A stretch of DNA of 64,000 nt from Paenibacillus sp. JQZ6Y-1 (GTDB taxonomy: Bacteria > Bacillota > Bacilli > Paenibacillales > Paenibacillaceae). The stretch's first letter is position 1. Every line of letters begins with the position of its first letter. Below, one piece after another: positions 18,467 to 25,708 of this stretch. The notes beneath the pieces are model-generated. The model saw nothing but the letters and a program-made list of their open reading frames with translations. It was not told the origin of the DNA and did no database searches. Both the position numbers and the translations under genes were made by a program. Where the stretch lies: the NCBI RefSeq assembly GCF_040719145.1, contig NZ_JBFDUZ010000003.1, positions 124,001-188,000 on the forward strand. The letters are read 5' to 3'.

Positions 18467-18852
18467 AATGATGCCTCCATTCCCTGTCGTTTCTATTCAT
18501 AGTCGCTGTATTATAAAGTGACTTTTGCATGTAAAAGGTATACAATAATCTTTTGGCACGCCTGTTTTGCATAAACAGGCGAATCTAGACCTTTCTCTAT
18601 TTTATCATTTTTCCAACATGCAGTCTGCCATTTTGAGTGCTGATGTGCATCATGCACCTCTACTTCTTTTGCTACCATGCTGTAATAATTTCCTTCTGCA
18701 ATTGATTTTGCGGTATATATATGTCAATATAACGACACCAAACGGGCGAACATGCAGGATCGTCTATTGTATCACCAAGAACATGATTCATGTTTCAGAA
18801 AAATAGGTTACTGTTTAGGTGTTCTTATTTTGGAAAGGGGTTCAATCCTATC
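18467..18852. other. Divergent intergenic region with a perfect 9-bp hairpin
   Basis: Between the minus-strand phosphatase gene and psd. CGCCTGTTT-TGCAT-AAACAGGCG at 18559-18581 is a perfect hairpin without a T run, so it may be an operator or RNA structure rather than a terminator. No small ORF with a ribosome site was seen. Confidence 0.5.
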
Positions 18853-19692
18853 ATGGCCAATACCATGTTTCGTCTGTTCACCGAGTTATCCTCTCGCAAA
18901 TGGGTATCCCGACTAACAGGCAGCTTTGCCCAATCGCGCGCCAGCCGCGCTATGATTCCGAAGTTTATTCAAATGTACGGAATTCCGGCTGAAGAAGCAG
19001 AAAAAAAGCTGGAAGATTATCATACACTGAACGAATTTTTCACCCGGCGTCTGCGTCCCGGTGCACGACCAGTGGATGCTGACTCCATGTCGCTGACCAG
19101 CCCAGTGGATGCGCTGATCACAGCAATGGGACCGCTGAATAATGAGTTGATTCCCAATGTCAAAGGACAGGATTACACGCTGGAAGAACTGTTAAATCAT
19201 TCGCCGCGTATGGAATCGTATCGAGATGGTTATATGTTCGTGCTGTACCTTAGTCCGCGCGACTATCATCGCATTCATGCTCCTGTTACTGGCAAACAAA
19301 CCGAACGCGAGCATATCGCAGGTAAGGTGTATCCCGTTAACGAGAAAAGTATGGTCAATATGCGTACTGTACTTAGCCGCAATGAGCGCCAAATCACGTA
19401 TATGGCGCACCAATGTGGCGAAGTCGCTGTCGTGAAAGTGGGCGCGCTGAATGTGAGCAGTATCAAGTATGCCGATGAACAGCGCACGAGCTGGAACAAG
19501 GGCGAGGAGCTAGCTTATTTTGAATTCGGCTCCACGGTTGTGTTATTAATGCAAAAAGGTACCTTTACGCCAGATGAACGACTGACCGTAGGCAGTCGCG
19601 TCAAAATGGGCGAAAAGCTTGGGATGCTGGTGGATCTAGAAGCAACACGTCCTTACCAGCGGATCAAGGAATCCGAATTGCAAAAGCAGTAA
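18853..19692 (+). CDS. psd: Phosphatidylserine decarboxylase proenzyme
   Basis: Converts phosphatidylserine to phosphatidylethanolamine at the inner face of the membrane. The 279-residue proenzyme has the FGST motif at 225-228; self-cleavage between Gly226 and Ser227 would give the alpha chain with its pyruvoyl group. Upstream landmarks include HTLNEFFTRRLRPGARP near 57-73, LSPRDYHRIHAPVTG near 133-147, with the Asp-His pair of the catalytic centre. The frame extends to an ATG at 18790, but the GGAAAGGGG site at 18831-18840 points to 18853, with 18865 as an alternative. No pssA gene is adjacent. Confidence 0.93.
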   Translation: MANTMFRLFTELSSRKWVSRLTGSFAQSRASRAMIPKFIQMYGIPAEEAEKKLEDYHTLNEFFTRRLRPGARPVDADSMSLTSPVDALITAMGPLNNELIPNVKGQDYTLEELLNHSPRMESYRDGYMFVLYLSPRDYHRIHAPVTGKQTEREHIAGKVYPVNEKSMVNMRTVLSRNERQITYMAHQCGEVAVVKVGALNVSSIKYADEQRTSWNKGEELAYFEFGSTVVLLMQKGTFTPDERLTVGSRVKMGEKLGMLVDLEATRPYQRIKESELQKQ

Positions 19693-19757
19693 TCGAGCAG
19701 AACGTCATTCGTGGCGTCATACGACCGCCACGTAGTATCCATTGTGTAAACGACACA

Positions 19758-19796
19758 TAAAGCCTGGACAGCATATACGCTGACCAGGCTTTTTTC
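19758..19796 (+). terminator. Intrinsic terminator after psd
   Basis: AAGCCTGG-A-CAGC pairs with GCTG-A-CCAGGCTT (one A-A mismatch) around a 6-nt loop, followed by a T run. Confidence 0.8.
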
Positions 19797-19892
19797 GTGT
19801 TTCTGTATGCCGCCCTCCCGTAGGAGGCTGCACTCGGAAATGTGAGGCTATATATGGGAAATCGCTTGTATATCGTTAAGTATAAAACGTTC

Positions 19893-20012
19893 TCAGAACC
19901 AAGCCTCCGCTTCAGGGATACTGATCTCAAAGCGGCGCAGGCGGCTACGGAAACTTGTTCTACCGTTTCCTTGATTGCCGTTGTTCATACGTCCACGTCG
20001 TCTAAAACGCAT
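19893..20012 (-). CDS. Small Arg-rich ORF, 39 codons, unknown function
   Basis: On the minus strand AAGGAGG lies eight bases before an ATG at 20012, as good a ribosome site as any in the window. The frame encodes 39 residues: a basic start (MRFRRRGRM), a Gly/Asn-rich centre, a second basic patch (RSRLRRF) and an acidic, aromatic tail ending EAEAWF. It is short enough to be missed by standard thresholds. It sits alone between psd and an AraC-type gene, in the direction of the latter. I do not recognise it; an RNA- or DNA-binding peptide or a host-defence-like peptide are guesses. Confidence 0.5.
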   Translation of the reverse strand: MRFRRRGRMNNGNQGNGRTSFRSRLRRFEISIPEAEAWF

Positions 20013-20194
20013 CACTGTGCCCTCCTTTCCTGATGACTGTATGTGTAAGAAAGCTGTATGTGAGTGGAGTGCTGCATCTATACTGAGATGTAATATGATT
20101 TACACAGCCTTTACAAATCGATGGAACATGAGTTTTACTTACCCCTGCGTGTCAGCACTGAAACAAGCAGGCAACAAGGGTAAGCGCATGTGCA

Positions 20195-20980
20195 TCAGCG
20201 AATTTCGGAAGGGCTTTTGCCAGTGTATTGCTTGAATTGGCGACTGAAAAAGAAAATATCACGATACCCTAGCGCATCTGCCACTTCGGTCACATTCATG
20301 CCGGTATATACCAACAGATGCTCAGCGCGTTCGATCCGCATACGAATGATGTACGATTGTACCGACACACCGATCAGTTCTTTGAATTTGATGGAAAAAT
20401 AGCGTGGCGACAGCCCCGCACGCGCAGCTAGATCTTCTACGCGATGCGCCAGACTTGGATGCTGACGAATATAGTTTGCCACTTCCTGAATCGTTTCGTT
20501 CAACTGATTGCTGACCTTGCGCGGTACAGGCTTGCGCTGTTCCTCACGCAGCAGATGGATCATCAGCTGTTTCAGAATCAGACGCGCTTCCTCCTCCGCA
20601 GCAAATGCCTGCTCTAGCAGCAGACGTACATAACGAACAAGCATATATTCAAAATCAATCGTTTCTTCCAGCATGCGATATTGTACGGGTACTCGGCTCA
20701 CTGGCTGATCTACGTCAAAGTGAATATACGTGAGCACCAGCGGCTTTTGCGGATTATGAGTGGCAGTCGTCTCGTCACCCGGACGGAACAGAAAACAGCT
20801 GCCTTTGCTGATCGCATACGGCTCTCCGTTCAGAATCAATTCTCCTTCTCCGCTCCATACGTAGAACAGATCATAGTTCGGCATCGGTTTTTCCCGCTTT
20901 GGCCAGCGCCACTCCGGTTCACAGAAGATTTTGGCAAAAGCCGGTTTTAATATGTAAGAAGATGGCGATAATTCCAGCAT
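20195..20980 (-). CDS. AraC family transcriptional regulator
   Basis: A 261-residue regulator with an AraC-type cupin sensor domain (about 25-110, including LFRPGDETT) and a C-terminal double helix-turn-helix (about 160-258) with LSPRYFSIKFKELIG and the closing signature GYRDIFFFSRQFKQYTGKSP. Members of this build often control sugar or sugar-acid genes in Paenibacillus. The neighbours give no clear target: it lies between the 39-codon ORF and the MocR-type gene. A GGGGGG/GGG-rich site precedes the ATG. Confidence 0.88.
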   Translation of the reverse strand: MLELSPSSYILKPAFAKIFCEPEWRWPKREKPMPNYDLFYVWSGEGELILNGEPYAISKGSCFLFRPGDETTATHNPQKPLVLTYIHFDVDQPVSRVPVQYRMLEETIDFEYMLVRYVRLLLEQAFAAEEEARLILKQLMIHLLREEQRKPVPRKVSNQLNETIQEVANYIRQHPSLAHRVEDLAARAGLSPRYFSIKFKELIGVSVQSYIIRMRIERAEHLLVYTGMNVTEVADALGYRDIFFFSRQFKQYTGKSPSEIR

Positions 20981-21174
20981 CCCTTTCCCCCCTTAATTCA
21001 TGATTGTGTATTTATCAATAGCCGCAATACAGCCATATAAGCTTGTTCATTCTCGGCACAGCACTGATGATGCAAAAAAGTTGCTATGCGCTTATATTGC
21101 GCAAAAAGAAAGCATTCGTCAATGGTTTACACTGCATCGCTACCGGAAAAAGGCACTGTACAGCATGTACGATC

Positions 21175-22893
21175 CTACCATTGATTCTGCAACACCCGTT
21201 GCCATGCCAGCTGCAAACGCCGGATTCCTTCTTCAATCTGAAACTCATCCATCTGGGCAAAACTGAAGCAAACCGAAGGCGGTCCCGGCGTTAATCTTGA
21301 ATCTGCCGCATCCCGCCACTGCACCTGCAACTCACTAGCTTCGCGCCGAAAGGATTCATATTGCTCTACCGATTGCGTCCATATGCCATACCGGTGCAAT
21401 CCCGAATCGGTCGGCATCCAGTCAAACAGACCATGTAATGTATCGTCCATGTGCTGCTGCATTACATCAAACCGAGAGCGATACAGTCGAGTCATGCGAC
21501 GCAGATGTCGCATATATTCGCCACGCATCATAAAGCGTGCCAGCGCACGCTGCTCCAATTGCGAGGACGGCAGTGGATCATACAGCTTTTTGGCTGCGAT
21601 GAGCGCGGATGATAGACCGGGCGGCATGACCGCATAACCGATACGCAGACCAGAAAACATACTTTTTGAAAAGGAACCGACGTAGATGACCGACTCTGAC
21701 GTATCCAGTGCCTTGAGCGGCTCAATTGGACGTCCGCCCCAGCGAAATTCGCTATCGTAATCATCCTCCACAATCCACGCCGAATGACGATCTGCCCATT
21801 GCAGCAGCTGCTGACGGCGTGCCAGCGGTAAAATAACGCCTGTCGGAAACTGGCGTCCCGGTGTAACAAATAATAGCTGTGATGCCCAATCCTGTGGGAG
21901 TATTCCATGCCGATCCAGCGGCGCAGGTATAATCTGACCGCCACTTGCTGTAATCGCACGAGCGATGCCATTGTAACAAGGGTCTTCCAGCACCACATGA
22001 TCCTGCTCGTTGATGAGTAGCTGACACAGCAATACAATCACTTCCATCGAACCGCTACACAGCACAACCTGCTCTGGTCGTGCCTGAATCCCTCTTGTCC
22101 GTCCCAAATGGGTACAAATCGCCTCGCGTAGACGTTCATCTCCAGCAATGCCTGTGCTGCTAGCAAAATCGGGCGATTGCATATCCCGGCTTGCCGACGC
22201 GAGTGCCGTTTTCCATGCCGATAACGAGCTACCAGACAATAAAATATCGGGCGGTGCAAACGAAATGGGCGACAAATCGCCTTCTTGCTTAAATGAAGAG
22301 GAAGCTGCATTAGCTAGGGAATGCTGGGTGTTGATATTTTTATCTTGAACATGATTATCGAGATCCAGCACACGTTGTCCCCAGCGTGATAGTTGCGGAC
22401 GCATGGATGATGCTGATTCTGCTGACTGGATGTGGTCGGCAAGAGAATGATGATGGGCTAACGAATCGGTTGCAGGTAATGTGGGTACAGCTGATAAGTC
22501 CGCTGAGACAGAGGTGATAGCATACGGCTTGTGTGGAAATGCCTGTGTGTCGATACGTTGCTGTGATTCGTATTCGTTGGACCGATAGTTGGCCGATTGA
22601 TCCGTAGACTTGTCATTGATAGGAAGCTTCGGCAACTCTGCGAGTTGAGCAGCGACGTACGTGCCGCGTCCAACAGCAGATTCCACATACCCTTCTGCCA
22701 GCAGTAGATCATACGCTTCCGCCGCACTCCCACGCGAAATACCGTATAGCTCCGCCAGCTTACGCGTAGAAGGCAAGCGACTGCCGCGTGCAAGCGTTCC
22801 ATTCAATATCGCTTCTCGCAGCGCATGATACAATGCCAAATATTTATGCCCATGTCGCTCCAATTGACGCTGATAGGAAATCATAATCTCCAT
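21175..22893 (-). CDS. MocR/PdxR-type regulator: GntR winged helix fused to class I aminotransferase domain
   Basis: A 572-residue fusion. A GntR winged helix (about 12-85, GSRLPSTRKLAELYGISRGSA) is joined to an aminotransferase-fold effector domain (about 220-570) with the PLP-lysine segment SFSKSMF. MocR proteins bind PLP or amino acids and control vitamin B6, GABA or amino-acid genes. The linker of about 120 residues, rich in Ser, His, Gln and Asn, is much longer than usual (family total near 470). AAAGGAGG stands before the ATG at 22893. The frame remains open upstream through a 16-copy hexamer repeat, giving a possible (Thr-Val)n extension without a ribosome site. It is divergent from a PNPOx-like gene, a probable target. 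Confidence 0.9.
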   Translation of the reverse strand: MEIMISYQRQLERHGHKYLALYHALREAILNGTLARGSRLPSTRKLAELYGISRGSAAEAYDLLLAEGYVESAVGRGTYVAAQLAELPKLPINDKSTDQSANYRSNEYESQQRIDTQAFPHKPYAITSVSADLSAVPTLPATDSLAHHHSLADHIQSAESASSMRPQLSRWGQRVLDLDNHVQDKNINTQHSLANAASSSFKQEGDLSPISFAPPDILLSGSSLSAWKTALASASRDMQSPDFASSTGIAGDERLREAICTHLGRTRGIQARPEQVVLCSGSMEVIVLLCQLLINEQDHVVLEDPCYNGIARAITASGGQIIPAPLDRHGILPQDWASQLLFVTPGRQFPTGVILPLARRQQLLQWADRHSAWIVEDDYDSEFRWGGRPIEPLKALDTSESVIYVGSFSKSMFSGLRIGYAVMPPGLSSALIAAKKLYDPLPSSQLEQRALARFMMRGEYMRHLRRMTRLYRSRFDVMQQHMDDTLHGLFDWMPTDSGLHRYGIWTQSVEQYESFRREASELQVQWRDAADSRLTPGPPSVCFSFAQMDEFQIEEGIRRLQLAWQRVLQNQW

Positions 22894-22927
22894 CGTCTCA
22901 TCCTCCTTTCCACTCCATTCTCTAACA

Positions 22928-23023
22928 ACTGTCACTGTCACTGTCACTGTCACTGTCACTGTCACTGTCACTGTCACTGTCACTGTCACTGTCACTGTCA
23001 CTGTCACTGTCACTGTCACTGTC
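22928..23023. repeat. 16 perfect tandem copies of hexamer ACTGTC in the mocR leader
   Basis: 96 bp, 16 x 6 without mismatch, plus two bases of a 17th copy. It ends 34 bp from the MocR-type start codon and about 18 bp from its ribosome site, in the divergent promoter region shared with the PNPOx-like gene. The plus strand reads as (His-Cys)n and the minus strand as (Thr-Val)n in frame with the MocR-type gene. Confidence 0.97.
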
Positions 23024-23226
23024 ACAAATGATGATGGGGAACCTATGTAATACTTGTCTACTTGCCTATTCGCACTTTAACTCACTAAAATTGGACTACT
23101 CGTTTTCTAGGTTATTGGATCTTTTCACCTGTCACTTTTTAGCATAATCTCAAACTACATAGTTGGTCAACCAGTGGCATGACGAGGAACTTCCGTGAAG
23201 CCCGCAGACAGAAGGAGAGAATACAC

Positions 23227-23859
23227 ATGCGTAGAAAAGACTTTTCGATAGAGGAACAGCAGGAGATCGAAGAATTTTTGGAAGAGGTTAGCTTTGGGTT
23301 TCTGGGAATTCCGAGCGAGGATGGATGGCCACGAGTAGTGCCGCTGAACTTTGCGTATGGCAATGGTGTCTTTTATGTGCATGGTAGCCGCGTAGGTGAA
23401 AAGATGAAGTTGCTACAGCATGATAATCGGGTCAGCTTCTCAGCGGCACATGAATATACGCTGATCCCTTCCTATTTTACAGATGCAGATATGGCGTGTC
23501 CGGCAACGTCTTTTTTTAAAAGTGTAACGGTACGAGGACATGCCGAAATCATAACCGATCTGGACGAGAAGGCGGAAGGATTGAGCATTTTCATGCGTAA
23601 ATTGCAGCCAGAAGGCGGCTATGATCCTATCACCACCGACGATCCTCGGTATATTCCACGTCTAAAAGGTGTCGCACTTATCAAGATCGTTCCGCAGGAG
23701 TGGAGTGCCAAATTCAAATTCGGACAAAATATTAAAGGTGACGAACGTCAGCAATTGATCAACGGTTTGCAGCAGCGCGGTTCTACGGGTGATCTAGCAA
23801 CGCTGGACATGATGAAAAAGTACTGCCCTGCTCACCGCTCCTCATCAGAACAGGCATAA
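23227..23859 (+). CDS. Pyridoxamine 5'-phosphate oxidase-like (NimA-type) flavin-binding protein
   Basis: A 210-residue split-barrel protein. The N-terminal part (FGFLGIPSEDGWPRVVPLNFAYG, about 24-46) and FYVHGSRVGEKM (about 51-62) match the NimA/PNPOx-like FMN-binding family; a partner His lies in this second segment. Family members bind flavin or heme and act on small electron acceptors; a true pyridoxine function is unproven. AGAAGGAGAG stands seven bases before the ATG at 23227; an upstream ATG at 23179 lacks a good site. It is divergent from the MocR-type gene across the hexamer repeat, an arrangement seen for MocR regulators and their targets. Confidence 0.85.
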   Translation: MRRKDFSIEEQQEIEEFLEEVSFGFLGIPSEDGWPRVVPLNFAYGNGVFYVHGSRVGEKMKLLQHDNRVSFSAAHEYTLIPSYFTDADMACPATSFFKSVTVRGHAEIITDLDEKAEGLSIFMRKLQPEGGYDPITTDDPRYIPRLKGVALIKIVPQEWSAKFKFGQNIKGDERQQLINGLQQRGSTGDLATLDMMKKYCPAHRSSSEQA

Positions 23860-23926
23860 CATTCCACCACCAACACATATTCACATCCTTTTCACATCTC
23901 GTAGCGCAAAATTCACCGTCTGCACC

Positions 23927-23956
23927 GTGACACCTTTGCACCGTCAGTGCTATACT
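23927..23956 (+). promoter_or_regulatory. Sigma-A promoter of the aminotransferase gene with CACCGT repeats
   Basis: GTGACA (23927-23932) and TATACT (23951-23956) with an 18-nt spacer, 90 bp before the gene. CACCGT occurs three times, at 23914, 23923 and 23939, overlapping the -35 box and the spacer, which could be a regulator's direct-repeat site. Confidence 0.55.
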
Positions 23957-24046
23957 ATGAGACAGCGAAATCAGGCGGAAGCTCCTGAACACTTTGTACA
24001 CTCTTCGCCTGGTTAATATTTAAGCAGACCCGGAAGGATGAAAAAG

Positions 24047-25345
24047 ATGAACCCATTGGCAGGACAATTGAATGACAACTTGAAAGAGGACAGTCCGTAT
24101 ATTTATGATATGCTGTCCGCGCTCGGCAAAGAGCTGTATTTTCCGAAGGAGGGCATATTGAGCCAATCGGCGGAAGCGTCGAGCAAGGCGAAGAAATACA
24201 ATGCTACCATCGGAATTGCAACGGAAAACGGCAAGCCGATGCATCTGAAGGTCATTCAGGACTCCTTATCCGCTTTTCAGCCAAAAGATCTGTACCCGTA
24301 TGCTCCGCCAGCTGGTAAACCGGAATTGCGCACCGCATGGCGCGAGAAAATGATCAAGGACAATCCGTCTCTTGCCGACAAAACATTCGGTAATCCGGTG
24401 GCAACCAATGCACTGACCCACGGCTTGAGCATTGTTGCTGATCTGTTCGCCGACGTGGGCGATGCCATCATTTATCCAGACAAAAACTGGGAAAATTACG
24501 AGTTGACCTTTGGCGTACGTCGTGGTTCAGAGATCGTCAATTATCCACTGTTTACCGAAGATATGAAATTTAACAGCGACGGACTACGCGAAGCACTGCT
24601 CTCGCAAAAAGACAAAGGCAAAGCGATTGTCATCCTGAATTTCCCGAACAATCCGACGGGTTATACGCCGGATGTGGAAGACGGTCATCGCATCGTAGCA
24701 GCGATTAACGAGGCGGCACTGGCAGGGATTAATGTAGTTGTTGTAACAGACGATGCGTACTTCGGATTGTTCTTTGAAGATTCGATGCATGAATCGCTGT
24801 TCGGCGCACTGACCGGTTTGCATCCGCGCGTGTTGCCGATCAAGATCGACGGCGCAACCAAAGAAGAGTACGTATGGGGCTTCCGCGTCGGATTCATCAC
24901 ATATGGCGCGCAAAGCAGTGTGGCGCTGAATGTATTGGAGCAAAAAACACTGGGTATTATCCGTTCCACAATTTCCAGTGGTGCGCACCCTTCACAAACG
25001 TTCGTGCTGCAAGCATTGCAATCGCCGGAGTTTGATGCGCAAAAAGAAGAAAAGTTCCGCATCATGAAAGGTCGCGCCAACAAGGTCAAAGATTTGCTCG
25101 ATAGCGGCAAATACGGCGATGTGTGGGAATACTATCCGTTTAACTCTGGATACTTTATGTGTCTCAAGCTAAAAGATGTGTCCGCTGAGGATGTACGCCA
25201 GCGCCTGCTGAGTGAGTACGAGATCGGTACGATTGCATTGGGCGAGTATGATCTGCGCGTGGCATTTTCCTGTATCGAGGAGAGCTATCTGGAAGATCTG
25301 TATGATCTGATTTACCAAGCGGTTCTGGATGTAAAGCAGGGGTAA
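24047..25345 (+). CDS. Class I/II aminotransferase, PLP-dependent
   Basis: A 432-residue fold-type I aminotransferase. Landmarks are NFPNNPTGY (198-206), DDAYFG (235-240) whose Asp contacts the pyridine nitrogen, the Schiff-base lysine in DGATKEEYVW (Lys272), and an Arg near the C terminus (DLRVAF) for the substrate carboxylate. The amino donor is unknown; this subgroup is annotated only at family level. An ATG at 24038 directly abuts GGAAGG, so 24047 with a 9-nt spacing is preferred. It follows the PNPOx-like gene by about 190 bp but has its own promoter. A terminator follows. Its PLP dependence fits the B6 theme of the nearby MocR-type gene. Confidence 0.92.
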   Translation: MNPLAGQLNDNLKEDSPYIYDMLSALGKELYFPKEGILSQSAEASSKAKKYNATIGIATENGKPMHLKVIQDSLSAFQPKDLYPYAPPAGKPELRTAWREKMIKDNPSLADKTFGNPVATNALTHGLSIVADLFADVGDAIIYPDKNWENYELTFGVRRGSEIVNYPLFTEDMKFNSDGLREALLSQKDKGKAIVILNFPNNPTGYTPDVEDGHRIVAAINEAALAGINVVVVTDDAYFGLFFEDSMHESLFGALTGLHPRVLPIKIDGATKEEYVWGFRVGFITYGAQSSVALNVLEQKTLGIIRSTISSGAHPSQTFVLQALQSPEFDAQKEEKFRIMKGRANKVKDLLDSGKYGDVWEYYPFNSGYFMCLKLKDVSAEDVRQRLLSEYEIGTIALGEYDLRVAFSCIEESYLEDLYDLIYQAVLDVKQG

Positions 25346-25708
25346 GACAATAACAAGCGATACACCCAAAAGAATAAGATACAACATTCATCAAGTCTGC
25401 GGGATATGCTGAGTAATCGGTATGAGCTCCGCAGGCTTTTTTTATGATAAAAACGTGCGAGCCTAACGTTTGCGGGGTTGATATTAGGTTGATGACTGGC
25501 GAATGGAAATGAGGTTCATCATGCAACATCCATCCCTTTCCATTGCAGGAAAAATCCATTTCCAAATCCGTTTTGTTATAGTATTATGAATCCATATACC
25601 TACATACCTATTTCCTATAATAATAGATAAAAAATAGCAATTATAGGCGGAAAGTTGTGGATTATATACACGTCAACTTATATCCATTCAATTGGGGGAA
25701 CAAGCAGA
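25346..25708. other. Intergenic region with terminator and a possible promoter
   Basis: Carries the terminator at 25393-25446. A weak sigma-A-like pair, TTTCCA (25559-25564) and TATTAT (25582-25587) with a 17-nt spacer, may drive the SLH gene. Nothing else stands out. Confidence 0.5.
25393..25446 (+). terminator. Intrinsic terminator after the aminotransferase gene
   Basis: AGTCTGCGG pairs with CCGCAGGCT (one G-T-type mismatch) around a long loop, followed by seven T. Confidence 0.7.

Noticed and set aside
22928-23023. Possible CRISPR array
   Set aside because: Units are contiguous 6-bp copies without spacers and there are no cas genes; the same applies to the arrays at 13865 and 14191.
22825-23031. 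Plus-strand frame ending in (His-Cys)n
   Set aside because: Produced by the hexamer repeat; no ribosome site and no start in a sensible place.
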